A stretch of DNA of 40,109 nucleotides from an uncultured Blautia sp. (GCA_900549015.1 URMH01000024.1:1-40109), one strand, 5' to 3'. Shown: positions 26,769-35,967, numbered from the stretch's first letter. Made by a program: numbers and translations. The notes: generated by a model not told the origin, from the sequence alone.

Positions 26769-28115
26769 TTAAAACTCTCCTTCCTTATAAGATTTGCTGT
26801 TTCTGTATGTGAGAAGCGCTCCTGCCGCCAGGATAATAAATGTAAGGATTCCGATCACGGCTCCGATGTTATAATACTGTTTATCTACTGTCAGCTTATA
26901 AAGCCATGTTACAAGCAAATCTGTTTTTCCCGCTGTGGAAGCAAGGTCTGTAACAGGATCTCCTCCTGATAACAGATAAATAATGTTAAAGTTATTTACA
27001 TTACCTGTAAAGGTTACGATAAGGTACGGCGTTGTCACATATAACATATAGGGAAGCGTGATCTTAAAGAATCTCTGAATGGCATTTGCTCCGTCCACCT
27101 TTGCCGCCTCATAAAGCTCCGCCGGAATATTCTGAAGCACACCGGTAAGCTGAAGAAGGGTGTACGGAACGCCGACCCATATATTAATGACAATGACTGT
27201 CACTCTCGCCCATGTAGGATCTGTAAAAAACGGAAGGCTTGCGTCCTGGGCAATAATTCCCAGATTTCGAAGAAGCACGTTCACCGCACCGTTTGGCTGA
27301 AGCATGGTTCTCATAATAAGAAGAGAAACAAACATCGGCACTGCGCAGGAGATAACAAAACAGAATCTCCAGAAGCCTTTTGCCCTTGTCTCCTTTCTGT
27401 TTATCACAAGAGAAAGGATCATACCGAAAATGTAGTTTGTGAAGGTTGCGAAAAACGCCCACACAAGCGTCCAGCCAAGGACTGACCAGAAGGTACTTCC
27501 AAGAATGCTGTTGGAATCAAATAACGCCTTAAAGTTTTCCAGTCCCACCCAGTCAAAAAGCATCAGATGGTTACCAAGCTTGCTGTAATTTGTAAACGCC
27601 ATACAGATCATAAAAATAAGCGGCAAAATAGTAAGCCCGAAAATAAAGATCATTGGAGGCGTCATGAGAAGTCTGTGAAGATTCTCATTGAGAAGAGATT
27701 TTAAATCTTCTGCAAATGTATTTACATGATGCCCGTTTTTATCAAGCAGCTCCGCTTTATACGCGCTTTTTAAAGCGCCTCTCCAGCCCCATACCATGAG
27801 AAGGGACAGAAAAACGGTTGCCACACCGTAAAGGAGGATCAGAACAGACTGATCGCCCTGTGTGTAAATGTATACCTGCTGCGCCTCATCCCACACTTCT
27901 TTCTGAGGTACGCTTCCAAGAGAACCTAACATACTGATCAAATGAATGCCGTTTACAAGCATAAACACAATATATGCAATTTCCGCAGCCATAAACAGAA
28001 GACCTTTTATTTTCTGTTTATGCACAATATTTCCAAAGCCCATCAAAAACATGGAAAGCTTTGTCTCAATTCCGCCGTTTTTTATGGCGGCAATACAGGT
28101 TTCTTTCTCTTTCAT
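26769..28115 (-). CDS. malF: Maltodextrin ABC transporter permease, MalF type
   Basis: The 448-residue permease has an extra N-terminal membrane pair (about 35-60 and 85-110) before the six-helix core, as in MalF proteins of Firmicutes. The EAA loop, EAAKVDGANAIQRFFKITLP, sits near residues 335-354. It pairs with MalG to form the channel. It starts 14 bases after malE with GAGGTG upstream. No ABC ATPase is encoded in the operon; Firmicutes often use a shared MsmX-type ATPase for several sugar transporters. Confidence 0.95.
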   Translation of the reverse strand: MKEKETCIAAIKNGGIETKLSMFLMGFGNIVHKQKIKGLLFMAAEIAYIVFMLVNGIHLISMLGSLGSVPQKEVWDEAQQVYIYTQGDQSVLILLYGVATVFLSLLMVWGWRGALKSAYKAELLDKNGHHVNTFAEDLKSLLNENLHRLLMTPPMIFIFGLTILPLIFMICMAFTNYSKLGNHLMLFDWVGLENFKALFDSNSILGSTFWSVLGWTLVWAFFATFTNYIFGMILSLVINRKETRAKGFWRFCFVISCAVPMFVSLLIMRTMLQPNGAVNVLLRNLGIIAQDASLPFFTDPTWARVTVIVINIWVGVPYTLLQLTGVLQNIPAELYEAAKVDGANAIQRFFKITLPYMLYVTTPYLIVTFTGNVNNFNIIYLLSGGDPVTDLASTAGKTDLLVTWLYKLTVDKQYYNIGAVIGILTFIILAAGALLTYRNSKSYKEGEF

Positions 28116-28129
28116 CTTCTTTCACCTCA

Positions 28130-29356
28130 TCAGATTCCATCACTGTTCATTGCTTCATTCATCGCTTCTGTCTGCTCTTTTGCATTTTCATGTGTCACAC
28201 TCTTATTGCGAATTCCCTTGCCCATATTTTCCACCGGAACCCAGCAGTTGTTCATTTTTGCCACGAAAGGCTGCAGAATAGATGTGTAATTAAAAGTATC
28301 GTTCTGTGCCATAACAAGCGGATCTTCTGAAATCTCAGCGTCCTCTAAAAGTTCTGTATTGCAGGGGATCACATTTCTCAGTTTATAATGGGAAAGCTGC
28401 GCTTCGGCAGACCCAAGATATACGGCGAGCTCTACGGCAGGAACCATATTTTTGCTGTAAGGATTCACACCGATTGCCTTTGAGCCGGCATAAGACATCA
28501 TCTGCTTTTCCTCTCCATTGAGGGTATACATCGGAAGCACGGCCACGCCCATGTTTTCTCCCAGAGTCTCTCTGACTGCGTTTGCGTCCCAGGAGCCTGA
28601 GAAAATCGCGGAAATACTTCCGTCACGAAGACCTGCAAGGCCGGAACCGTCCGCATCTATTTTAAAGTTCGGATTTGCCGCAAGATCAACCAGATATTCT
28701 GTAACCTCCACCGCATTTTCTCCGCCAAAATCTACGCCCTTGTCTTCCTGTGTTCCGTCTCCGAAAAGCGTACAGCCGTTTCCAATATAAAATGCCGGAA
28801 GATACCAGGAATTTGTAAACGGAAATGCAACCGTTCCCTTTTCCATCATGGTATCCAGATTTTTAATATCTTCCTCAGAAAAAACACTCTTATCATAATA
28901 CATAAACCATGTGTTTGTGGTAAACGGAACTCCGTACAGATTATCCTCTTTAATAAGGGAAGAGAGAACCTCATCTGAGTTCGTAGCTTCGATTTCATCC
29001 CTGTATTTTCCGCCAAATTTTGCAAGTGCACTGGCATCTGTCATAACCGTAAGAGTATCGTTCGCATACATAAATACGTCCGCGCTTGCCTCAGGATCCT
29101 GCGCCACCTGTGTTGCCGCCGTTGCCTCGTCCGCAACCCCGTATACAAAAGTAATATCCCATTCCGGGTGAAGCTTCGCAAAATCCTCACACGTATTCTG
29201 AAGCCATTCTCCGCTGTCCTTTGACTGGTCCTCTGACGGAGACCATACCATCAGACGGACGCTTTCCTTATCTTCGCCTGCTCCTTTACTGCATCCTGCA
29301 AGCCCTGTCACTGCAAGCACCGCTGTCATACACAATGCTGCTGCACGCTTTCTCAT
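28130..29356 (-). CDS. malE: Maltodextrin-binding lipoprotein, MalE type
   Basis: The 408-residue protein is an extracellular solute-binding protein of the family 1 type. It has a lipoprotein signal peptide with the lipobox LAGC, giving lipidation at Cys22 (MRKRAAALCMTAVLAVTGLA/C). The body shows the usual two-lobe pattern with segments such as NLYGVPFTTNTWFMYYDKSVF and SGSWDANAV. As first gene of the operon it has a strong AGGAGG site and a near-consensus promoter upstream. The sugar is inferred from the downstream genes to be maltose/maltodextrin; the sequence alone does not prove it. Confidence 0.93.
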   Translation of the reverse strand: MRKRAAALCMTAVLAVTGLAGCSKGAGEDKESVRLMVWSPSEDQSKDSGEWLQNTCEDFAKLHPEWDITFVYGVADEATAATQVAQDPEASADVFMYANDTLTVMTDASALAKFGGKYRDEIEATNSDEVLSSLIKEDNLYGVPFTTNTWFMYYDKSVFSEEDIKNLDTMMEKGTVAFPFTNSWYLPAFYIGNGCTLFGDGTQEDKGVDFGGENAVEVTEYLVDLAANPNFKIDADGSGLAGLRDGSISAIFSGSWDANAVRETLGENMGVAVLPMYTLNGEEKQMMSYAGSKAIGVNPYSKNMVPAVELAVYLGSAEAQLSHYKLRNVIPCNTELLEDAEISEDPLVMAQNDTFNYTSILQPFVAKMNNCWVPVENMGKGIRNKSVTHENAKEQTEAMNEAMNSDGI

Positions 29357-29370
29357 CTTTCTTCCTCCTA

Positions 29371-29390
29371 TTTGTTTCGTTTTGTTTCGT
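29371..29390 (-). promoter_or_regulatory. Perfect 10-bp tandem repeat in the malE leader, probable operator
   Basis: TTTGTTTCGT (plus strand) occurs twice without a gap, one helical turn apart, right at the predicted transcript start of malE and before its ribosome site. A LacI-family or other repressor bound here would block the operon. A related GTTTCG lies on the other strand near 29516. Confidence 0.5.
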
Positions 29391-29397
29391 TACCTGT

Positions 29398-29426
29398 AAT
29401 ATACATCACTTTATAAAAAACGTCAA
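29398..29426 (-). promoter_or_regulatory. Sigma-A promoter of the maltodextrin operon
   Basis: The minus strand reads TTGACG, a 17-base spacer and TATATT, pointing to malE, with a leader of about 35 bases. This is a strong match with ideal spacing. Confidence 0.85.
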
Positions 29427-29509
29427 TATCTCAGATTACTTTCTCCGTTTTCTACAGTTTTTATACATTGTTTTTGTGCACTTTTTACATATTCACTTTC
29501 ATTTTTCTT

Positions 29510-29521
29510 GTTTATCGAAAC
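29510..29521. promoter_or_regulatory. Possible second operator, GTTTATCGAAAC
   Basis: This 12-bp element with GTTT/AAAC arms lies between the two divergent promoters and shares the GTTTCG half-site (minus strand) with the tandem repeat in the malE leader. It is a suggestion only; the dyad is imperfect. Confidence 0.25.
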
Positions 29522-29538
29522 TAATCTGGTGAAAGGAA

Positions 29539-29567
29539 TTGATTTTTTCCTTTTGATTTGCTATAAT
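29539..29567 (+). promoter_or_regulatory. Sigma-A promoter of the LacI-type regulator
   Basis: TTGATT at 29539-29544, a 17-base spacer and TATAAT at 29562-29567 precede the regulator gene by about 48 bases. Confidence 0.85.
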
Positions 29568-29615
29568 AAATAAAATTTATCTTGGTTTTTTTACAGAGAA
29601 AGAAAGGCACGTATT

Positions 29616-30614
29616 ATGGCAACAATACAGGATATTGCTGATAAACTTGGGGTTTCCAAAGGAACCGTCTCAAAGGCGATCAATAATGCCCCGGACATTA
29701 GCGAAACTTTACGAAAAACAATTCTTGATACTGCAGTAGAAATGGGATATACAAAGCTTCGCAGACAGAAAGGCACTGCACCAAAGCTCTGTGTCCTTAT
29801 AGAAAACATGGAATACGAGGAGCCACACCAGTTTGGATATGACTTTATTATCGGTTTCCGCCAGATGGCAGAACCTGCCGGCTTTGCAGTGGAAGTCGTT
29901 CCCATGACCGTTCCATTCCAGAAAAAAACGCCTTATGATGTTTTTATGCTTCAAAACGATTATGTAGGGGCTCTTGTCCTTGGTTTTTCCCTAAACGATC
30001 CCTGGATGAAGGATTTCGAGACAAGCCATACCCCCGCTGTTCTGTACGATAACTACATTCCTGCCAATCCTTTTATTTCTTCTATCGGAATTGACAACAA
30101 TGAAGGAATGGAGCTTGCCGTCTCCTGTTTAAAAAAACAGGGGCATAAAAAAATCGGCTATTTAAGCAGCGCTCTTGGCTCTCATATTATGCAGGTACGG
30201 CACAAAGCATTTTTTCACGCTATGAAGCAGAATGATCTGCGCGCAGAAGCTGACTGGGCAGGCGCTTCTTATTATATTACCCAGTGCGTGGAAAAACATT
30301 TATCCAGATTTTTGAAAATGGGAATGACCGCCGTTATCTGCAGCCATGACCTTATTGCCAACGCAGCCATGATCCAGTGCCAGCAGCTAGGATACCACAT
30401 TCCCAGAGATTTAAGCATCATAGGCTTTGACGATCTTCCCATGTGCGCTTATACTTCCCCGCCGCTTACCACCGTACGCCAGGACAGGGCAGAGCTTGGA
30501 AAATGCGGGTATTATGCTATAAACAGCCTTCTGAACAATGTTTCTATCGGAACCATTCTTCTTCATGCCCAGCTTATCGAGAGAGGCTCCACAGGGGAAT
30601 GCAAAACTTCTTAA
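29616..30614 (+). CDS. LacI-family transcriptional regulator of the maltodextrin operon
   Basis: The 332-residue protein has an N-terminal LacI helix-turn-helix (TIQDIADKLGVSKGTVSKAI, residues 3-22) and a hinge region. A periplasmic-binding-protein-like sugar sensor follows, ending in the typical IIGFDDLPMCAYTSPPLTTV and a C-terminal effector half. It is divergent from malE, with a shared 259-base control region, so it very likely regulates the operon, as MalR-type proteins do in other Firmicutes. The inducer is unknown; maltose or maltodextrin is the obvious candidate. The ribosome site (AGAAAGG) is weak, which fits low expression. Confidence 0.93.
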   Translation: MATIQDIADKLGVSKGTVSKAINNAPDISETLRKTILDTAVEMGYTKLRRQKGTAPKLCVLIENMEYEEPHQFGYDFIIGFRQMAEPAGFAVEVVPMTVPFQKKTPYDVFMLQNDYVGALVLGFSLNDPWMKDFETSHTPAVLYDNYIPANPFISSIGIDNNEGMELAVSCLKKQGHKKIGYLSSALGSHIMQVRHKAFFHAMKQNDLRAEADWAGASYYITQCVEKHLSRFLKMGMTAVICSHDLIANAAMIQCQQLGYHIPRDLSIIGFDDLPMCAYTSPPLTTVRQDRAELGKCGYYAINSLLNNVSIGTILLHAQLIERGSTGECKTS

Positions 30615-30652
30615 AACAGAGTTAAGAGAAAACCTCTTTTCAATCGCATCAA

Positions 30653-30700
30653 AAAAACACAGCCGGAAAGCATCTCACTGCTTTTCAGACTGTGTTTTAT
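30653..30700. terminator. Bidirectional terminator between the regulator and the flippase gene
   Basis: AAAACACAG pairs with CTGTGTTTT and, after an internal loop, AAAGCA pairs with TGCTTT. T-rich sequence follows on both strands. It serves the convergent regulator and flippase genes. Confidence 0.9.
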
Positions 30701-32323
30701 TTATACCAGATTCAGTTTTCCTGCCACACGATAAAGAATCCTTCCTCCCGGAAGCATAGTCAGTTCTTCTTTGGAAGGTCTGCTCACAAAGAGATACACT
30801 ACAAAATATACAATCACTGCCAATACTACAGAGACGCAGAGACAGAGGAAGTTGGACGGCACAAGGAAGTAAAGTCCGTAATACACGCCGCCTGCCACAA
30901 GTCCCATAGGAACAGACGCAACCAGAGGATACAGATACGCCTTTTTCCAGGGATTTTTATGACGCATATATTTCTTCATCGCTCTCTCATTTAAGAGACA
31001 CATCACAACTGCGTATACAACCATAGAAAGTACAATGGCATAAACTCCAAGGTCTGTCAGAAGCAGAAGAAGCGCCATCACGATCACATCTGCCCCAAGC
31101 GCAATAGCCGCATGGATCATAGGAATATTCGGCTTTCCGATTCCCTGAAGGACACCGTTTGAAATATTGGAATTTCCGTTTAAGATAATTGTGATTCCTC
31201 CGATGATCAGAAGCTGCGCTGCCACTCCGTTTGTCTCTCCGAATATCAGTCTTGTAACAGGCCCGGAAAGAACGGCAAGCCCCACTGCTGCCGGAATGGA
31301 GATGATCATGCTAATCCAAGTCGCCCTGTCAATTTTTTCATTTGCACCTTTTCTGTCATGCATTGCATAATGAGCTGAAACCTCCGGTATCATGGATGTA
31401 GGAGCTGTACTTGCAAGTGTCAGTGGAATATTAATTAGCGTCATGAAATAACCGTACTCTGCATAAAGGGTTTGAAGAACTGTTTCATCCATTCCTCTTT
31501 TCCCCAAAATGTCCGTGTACATATAGCTGTTGATATATCCGTTTACATTATAGATAAATGCACTGAAAATAATCGGCATCACAATCAGGATAATGGTTTT
31601 CATCACCTGGGAGGTGCTTTCATTTACAGATACCCGGTCCCTTCTTATCTTTCTTCGAATAGTCTTTCTGTTAATGCCGTACACAAAAACCATAAAAAGA
31701 AGCGCTGCCAGAACTCCGGCTCCCGTTCCCATTGTGGCTCCCGCCGCTCCCCAGCTCTGTATCACTTCCTCACCTTTTCCGCTGTGGGAAGAAATCATAA
31801 GAGAAGACATGAGAAGGGCAAAGACAGCCACAAAGATCTGCTCTATGATCTGGGATAGGGAAGTCGGCATCATGTTTCTGTATGCCTGAAAATATCCACG
31901 GAATACCCCAAGTATCCCGGAAAGGAAGATTGTCGGCGCAAGCATCTGAAGGGCAAGCCTTGCCCCCGCCATTTTATCCGGAACCATAATGGAAGCTCCG
32001 AAAAGGCAGAAAAGAGCTACAATACCGCCTGCGATCACGGCATAAAGAAGGGCACAGTAAAATACCTTCTGGGCATCTCTGTACCTCTTAAACGCAATCT
32101 TTTCCGCCATGATCTTCGATACCGCCTGGGGAATGCTGAATGACGCGATCATAAGAAGAATGAAATATGCATTCTGGGCATACTGGAAAAGCGCAAAGCT
32201 CTGACTTCCAAGCGTAGCGGAAAGGGGGCTTTTGTAAAGCATTCCGATGATCTTGGAAATCAGCGCCGCCATCATAAGGAACGATGCGTTTTTTACAAGT
32301 GTGTTATCATTTTTTTTACTCAT
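30701..32323 (-). CDS. MOP-superfamily polysaccharide/lipid flippase, SpoVB/YtgP-like
   Basis: The 540-residue membrane protein has about 14 hydrophobic helices and the start typical of the SpoVB/YtgP branch (NTLVKNASFLMMAALISKIIGMLYKSPLSATLG). A conserved GVFRGYFQAYRNMMPTSLSQIIEQ segment is near residues 138-161. Relatives flip lipid-linked precursors such as lipid II or participate in spore cortex or envelope assembly; which lipid this one moves is not visible. It lies 18 bases after ung with AGAGGAAACGG as ribosome site, so the two are probably co-transcribed. Confidence 0.9.
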   Translation of the reverse strand: MSKKNDNTLVKNASFLMMAALISKIIGMLYKSPLSATLGSQSFALFQYAQNAYFILLMIASFSIPQAVSKIMAEKIAFKRYRDAQKVFYCALLYAVIAGGIVALFCLFGASIMVPDKMAGARLALQMLAPTIFLSGILGVFRGYFQAYRNMMPTSLSQIIEQIFVAVFALLMSSLMISSHSGKGEEVIQSWGAAGATMGTGAGVLAALLFMVFVYGINRKTIRRKIRRDRVSVNESTSQVMKTIILIVMPIIFSAFIYNVNGYINSYMYTDILGKRGMDETVLQTLYAEYGYFMTLINIPLTLASTAPTSMIPEVSAHYAMHDRKGANEKIDRATWISMIISIPAAVGLAVLSGPVTRLIFGETNGVAAQLLIIGGITIILNGNSNISNGVLQGIGKPNIPMIHAAIALGADVIVMALLLLLTDLGVYAIVLSMVVYAVVMCLLNERAMKKYMRHKNPWKKAYLYPLVASVPMGLVAGGVYYGLYFLVPSNFLCLCVSVVLAVIVYFVVYLFVSRPSKEELTMLPGGRILYRVAGKLNLV

Positions 32324-32341
32324 TACAATCCGTTTCCTCTT

Positions 32342-33016
32342 TTAAATGTTTTCAATCTGCCAGTCGATCGGCGCAATGCCATGCGCCTCAAGAAAAGCGT
32401 TCGCCTGGCTGAAATGCCTGCAGCCGAAAAATCCTCTGTACGCAGAAAGCGGACTTGGGTGAGGCGCTTCCAGAACAAGGTGATTCGGGTTATTCAGCAT
32501 GGAATGCTTCATCTGCGCAGGTCTTCCCCACAAGAGAAATACAATGGGACGGTCCTGTTCATTTAATATCTGAATGGCAGCGTCCGTAAACTGTTCCCAG
32601 CCGATTCCTCTGTGGGAATTTGCCTGATGCGCCCGAACTGTCAGAACGGTATTTAAGAGCAGCACACCCTGGCGCGCCCATTTTTCCAGATACCCGTTAT
32701 TGGGAATATAACAGCCGCAGTCATCATGAAGCTCCTGATAAATATTTACAAGAGAAGGCGGCGTTTCCACGCCTTTTTTCACAGAAAAACAAAGACCGTG
32801 CGCCTGCCCGTCATTATGATAAGGGTCCTGTCCCAAAATCACCGCTTTCACCTCATGGAGCGGAGTAAAATGAAAGGCATTAAACATCTCGTCCGGCGGA
32901 GGAAAGATTTTTCTTGTCCTGTACTCTTCGTTTACGGTTTTATATAATTTTGCATAATACGGCTTATGAAACTCATCTTTCAGAGCGTCCAGCCAGTCTC
33001 CTGAAATGGGAGCCAT
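32342..33016 (-). CDS. ung: Uracil-DNA glycosylase, family 1
   Basis: This repair enzyme removes uracil from DNA. The 224-residue product has the catalytic water-activating motif GQDPYH at 62-67 (Asp64), LLNTVLTV, LLWG and the HPSPLSAYRGFFG loop with the catalytic His. I chose the ATG at 33016 because GAGGTG lies just upstream; a GTG three codons earlier overlaps that ribosome site. A good promoter lies about 60 bases upstream. Confidence 0.97.
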   Translation of the reverse strand: MAPISGDWLDALKDEFHKPYYAKLYKTVNEEYRTRKIFPPPDEMFNAFHFTPLHEVKAVILGQDPYHNDGQAHGLCFSVKKGVETPPSLVNIYQELHDDCGCYIPNNGYLEKWARQGVLLLNTVLTVRAHQANSHRGIGWEQFTDAAIQILNEQDRPIVFLLWGRPAQMKHSMLNNPNHLVLEAPHPSPLSAYRGFFGCRHFSQANAFLEAHGIAPIDWQIENI

Positions 33017-33073
33017 GTGATTCACCTCTTTGTCCGGCGCATATTACGCCATTTTTCATAATTTCATTGTTAC

Positions 33074-33101
33074 AGTATAACGCAAAAACAGACAGTTGCA
33101 A
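33074..33101 (-). promoter_or_regulatory. Promoter of ung and the flippase gene
   Basis: The minus strand reads TTGCAA, a 16-base spacer and TATACT, directed at ung. Confidence 0.65.
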
Positions 33102-33143
33102 AGAGCTTTCTTTACTTCTGCCTGCTTTTCTTACCATAAAATG

Positions 33144-34664
33144 CTATTTTCTGTCAAGAGTGAACCAGAATTCTACTCCGTTTTCGTAATTCTGCACACC
33201 GAATTTCTGGTCCATTCCCTCCATGATCGCCCTTACGATAGAAAGACCGATGCCGCTTCCGCCGTACTCTCTTGTCCTTGCCTTATCCACCTTATAGAAC
33301 TTGCTCCAAAGATTTGGAAGGTCTTCCTCCGGAATAGGCTTTCCTGTGTTAAAGACAGATATTTTCACCCTGTCTCCTTCCATTTGAAGCTTCAGTTCAA
33401 TCTGACGTTCTCCTTCCAGATGATTCAAAGCGTTGCTCACATAATTTGTCACAACCTCTTCTACCTTAAATTCATCTGCCCATACATAAACAGGAGACTC
33501 CTCCTCAAAAATCACATTGGCTTCCTTCTGCTGGATCATGATGTCCATTGTCTGGAGAACCCCGCGAATGAGAGATACAATATCAAAGCGCTCCATTATC
33601 GTCTCATCTTTTCCGGACTCCAGCTGATTTAAGACAAGAAGATTTTTTACCAGCTTATTCATTTTCGAAGCTTCGTCCATAATAACGTCGCAGTAAAATT
33701 CCCTGCTCTCCGGATCATCGGAAACGTTTTCTTTTAACCCTTCCGCATATCCCTGGATAAGCGCGATCGGCGTTTTCAACTCATGGGAAACATTATCCAG
33801 AAATTCCTTTCGCATTTTATCGATTTTTACTTTATCCTCAATATCCTTCTGAAGCTTAATATTTGCAGATTTCAATTCAGATATGGTGCTCTCAAGCTGC
33901 TCTGACATTCTGTTAAAGCTTTCTCCCAGAAGATCGATCTCATTTCCCACGCTGCTCTCATATCTTGCGTCAAATTCCAGATCCGACATTCTTCTGGAAA
34001 GCTTTGTAAGCTCGCTGATGGGCTTTGTAATCTTATTTGTAAACACCATGATGATCATTCCGCTGAACAGCACAATCAAAATTCCCACAAAGAAATAAAA
34101 CTTGTTGGAAATTCCCGCACTTTCCCGGATACTTTCAAGCGGCGTACGAATCAGATAATAGTATCCGTTATCAAACTGTCCCCAGCACTCCACGTAATCC
34201 ATTCCTGCAAACCGGTCATGGATCTGCTGAATGGTACAGTGCTCGGATTCCCGCAGGATCTTGCCTTTTGGCTTGTCCTGTTCCAGATCGTAGATGTAGC
34301 CGAACAGCCGGACGCGGAGCATATCCTTGCTTTCTCCCCAGCCGTATTCAAAGCTGTTTGCCTCATCTGTAATAACCCAGGAAAAATTATTTCTGGCGCT
34401 GTCCCTGCCGATTTCATCTGCCACAGAAGCGTCTCCCTTTTCAAGAATCGATTCTATATCCAGCTCGCTTAACGTCTTTTCCGCCTCAAGAAGCATTTCC
34501 ACTTTCTGGGAAATATAATATTTTTCAAGAAAGAAACCATTGATCACAGTGATGGTTACAATGGAAAACAAAAGAACTGCCGTAAAAATCATGGAAATCT
34601 GATGGCGCAGGGTGTGAAATTTCTTCCCTTTCTTTCCTGCCCCCTTTTTCACCGGCTTTTTCAT
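33144..34664 (-). CDS. Two-component sensor histidine kinase
   Basis: The 506-residue membrane kinase has a basic N-terminus, membrane helix 1 (about 23-45), an extracytoplasmic sensor of about 140 residues, membrane helix 2 (about 188-210), a HAMP domain (about 211-263), a HisKA domain with His294 in NVSHELKTPI, and a HATPase_c domain whose G2-type box is REYGGSGIGLSIV. It phosphorylates the upstream regulator, with which it overlaps by four bases (ATGA). The signal sensed is unknown. The architecture resembles general envelope or antibiotic-stress sensors of Clostridia. Confidence 0.95.
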   Translation of the reverse strand: MKKPVKKGAGKKGKKFHTLRHQISMIFTAVLLFSIVTITVINGFFLEKYYISQKVEMLLEAEKTLSELDIESILEKGDASVADEIGRDSARNNFSWVITDEANSFEYGWGESKDMLRVRLFGYIYDLEQDKPKGKILRESEHCTIQQIHDRFAGMDYVECWGQFDNGYYYLIRTPLESIRESAGISNKFYFFVGILIVLFSGMIIMVFTNKITKPISELTKLSRRMSDLEFDARYESSVGNEIDLLGESFNRMSEQLESTISELKSANIKLQKDIEDKVKIDKMRKEFLDNVSHELKTPIALIQGYAEGLKENVSDDPESREFYCDVIMDEASKMNKLVKNLLVLNQLESGKDETIMERFDIVSLIRGVLQTMDIMIQQKEANVIFEEESPVYVWADEFKVEEVVTNYVSNALNHLEGERQIELKLQMEGDRVKISVFNTGKPIPEEDLPNLWSKFYKVDKARTREYGGSGIGLSIVRAIMEGMDQKFGVQNYENGVEFWFTLDRK

Positions 34665-35341
34665 TCTTCCACCTCAAACTTATATCCCATTCCCCATACG
34701 GTTTTAATATATTCGCCTTTATTTCCCATTTTGCTTCTCAGCTTCTTCACATGAGTATCAATGGTTCTCGCATCTCCAAAGTAATCATAATTCCACACAG
34801 AATTTAAGATTTTTTCTCTGGAAAGAGCGATGCCCTCATTTTCAAGGAAATATGTGAGAAGTTCAAATTCCTTAAAACTCAATTCCATTGGCACTCCATC
34901 TACAGAAGCAATATGCGCCGCCTTGTCAATGACAATTCCTCCGCAGGAGATCACATCTTCCGGATTGCTCTGCCCTGTTCTTCGAAGAATTGCTTCTACC
35001 CGCGCGACGAGGATCTTGGGGCTGAACGGTTTTGAAATATATTCGTCCACTCCAAGCTCAAAGCCTAAAAGCTCGTCTCTCTCATCACTTCTCGCTGTCA
35101 GCATAATAATAGGAACTTTTGAGGTTTTTCGGATTTCCCGGCACACTTCCCAGCCGTCCATTTTCGGCATCATTACATCAAGAATAATCAAGTTAATATC
35201 TTTTTCCCGGTAAAAAATATCCATTGCCTCTTCTCCGTTTCCAGCTTCCAGAACTTGGAAATTTTTTCTGGTAAGGAAATCTTTTACCAGCTTTCTCATA
35301 CGACTTTCATCATCTACTACAAGGATTTTTAATGCGTCCAT
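34661..35341 (-). CDS. OmpR-family response regulator
   Basis: The 226-residue product has a receiver domain with acidic pocket VVDDE (residues 8-12), phospho-acceptor Asp55 in LIILDVMMP and the conserved Lys in ISKPFSP. A winged-helix DNA-binding domain follows (ELSFKEFELLTYFLENEG...RTIDTHVKKLRSKMG). The ATG at 35341 is chosen because GGAGG lies eight bases upstream; an ATG five codons earlier precedes this site. It is the first gene of the pair with the kinase. Confidence 0.96.
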   Translation of the reverse strand: MDALKILVVDDESRMRKLVKDFLTRKNFQVLEAGNGEEAMDIFYREKDINLIILDVMMPKMDGWEVCREIRKTSKVPIIMLTARSDERDELLGFELGVDEYISKPFSPKILVARVEAILRRTGQSNPEDVISCGGIVIDKAAHIASVDGVPMELSFKEFELLTYFLENEGIALSREKILNSVWNYDYFGDARTIDTHVKKLRSKMGNKGEYIKTVWGMGYKFEVEE

Positions 35342-35445
35342 TCTCTGTCCCTCCATTTATTCATTCGTCTCTTCTGTATTTGTACTATAACAGAGAAATA
35401 TGTTCCTTCTGTGAACGATTGTAAGAATTTCTCAAAAAATCACCC

Positions 35446-35474
35446 TTGACAACTCAAACATATGTGCCTATAAT
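35446..35474 (+). promoter_or_regulatory. Consensus promoter of ssrA
   Basis: TTGACA, a 17-base spacer and TATAAT give a perfect match to the housekeeping consensus. It lies about 60 bases before the mature tmRNA 5' end, so a short leader must be processed off. Confidence 0.92.
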
Positions 35475-35539
35475 AAAACGACAGGCAGATTTCTGCCCTT
35501 TCGTCTGTTTTCCAGCACAGAATTTTCTGTGAAGTCTTC

Positions 35540-35885
35540 GGGCTTGTACTGGTTTCGACGGGGGTTTTGAAGCTTGGGAAGCCATCCGCAGATTCCTGGA
35601 CTGCGCACCAACCGGGAACCTAAATATAAACGCAGACGAACAGTACGCGTTAGCAGCCTAATTGCTGCTCGTCAGCCCTGAAGCACTCACACTTCAGGAA
35701 TCTGGCGCCAACTATGTGAGAAACCTTGTCGGGTAAGCTTTGCCCCGGCAGATGTATCATGAAGCTACTGAAGCAGTAAGCCTGTCGGTGGGCGTGCTGC
35801 CGAGGGAATGTTAAAACAGCGACTGTGATGGGAGATGCCTAAGGGGATAGGCTTTCGGACGCGGGTTCGATTCCCGCCAGGTCCA
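35540..35885 (+). ncRNA. ssrA: Transfer-messenger RNA (tmRNA)
   Basis: The 5' end GGGCTTG at 35540-35546 pairs with CAGGTCC at 35878-35884 as the acceptor stem, with discriminator A at 35885; CCA is not encoded. The typical 5' segment ACTGGTTTCGACGGGGGTT and the 3' T arm GCGGG-TTCGATT-CCCGC are present. The reading frame at 35632-35661 encodes the degradation tag ADEQYALAA followed by TAA (an Asn codon precedes it). tmRNA rescues stalled ribosomes with SmpB, which is not in this window. Confidence 0.97.
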
Positions 35886-35892
35886 CTTTTAA

Positions 35893-35938
35893 GAAAACTC
35901 AGCAGATACGGGAAAAGCCTGTATTTACTGAGTTTTTT
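35893..35938 (+). terminator. Terminator of ssrA
   Basis: AAAACTCAG pairs with CTGAGTTTT and ATACGGG with GCCTGTAT (one wobble) around a short A-rich loop, and a six-T run follows. Confidence 0.9.
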
Positions 35939-35967
35939 GATTTTGCACAACAAAGGAGAATTTTATT

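Noticed and set aside
35357..35445. Promoter for the response regulator on the minus strand
   Set aside because: TATAGT is present, but the only -35-like box (TTCACA) is 20 bases away; too weak to call.
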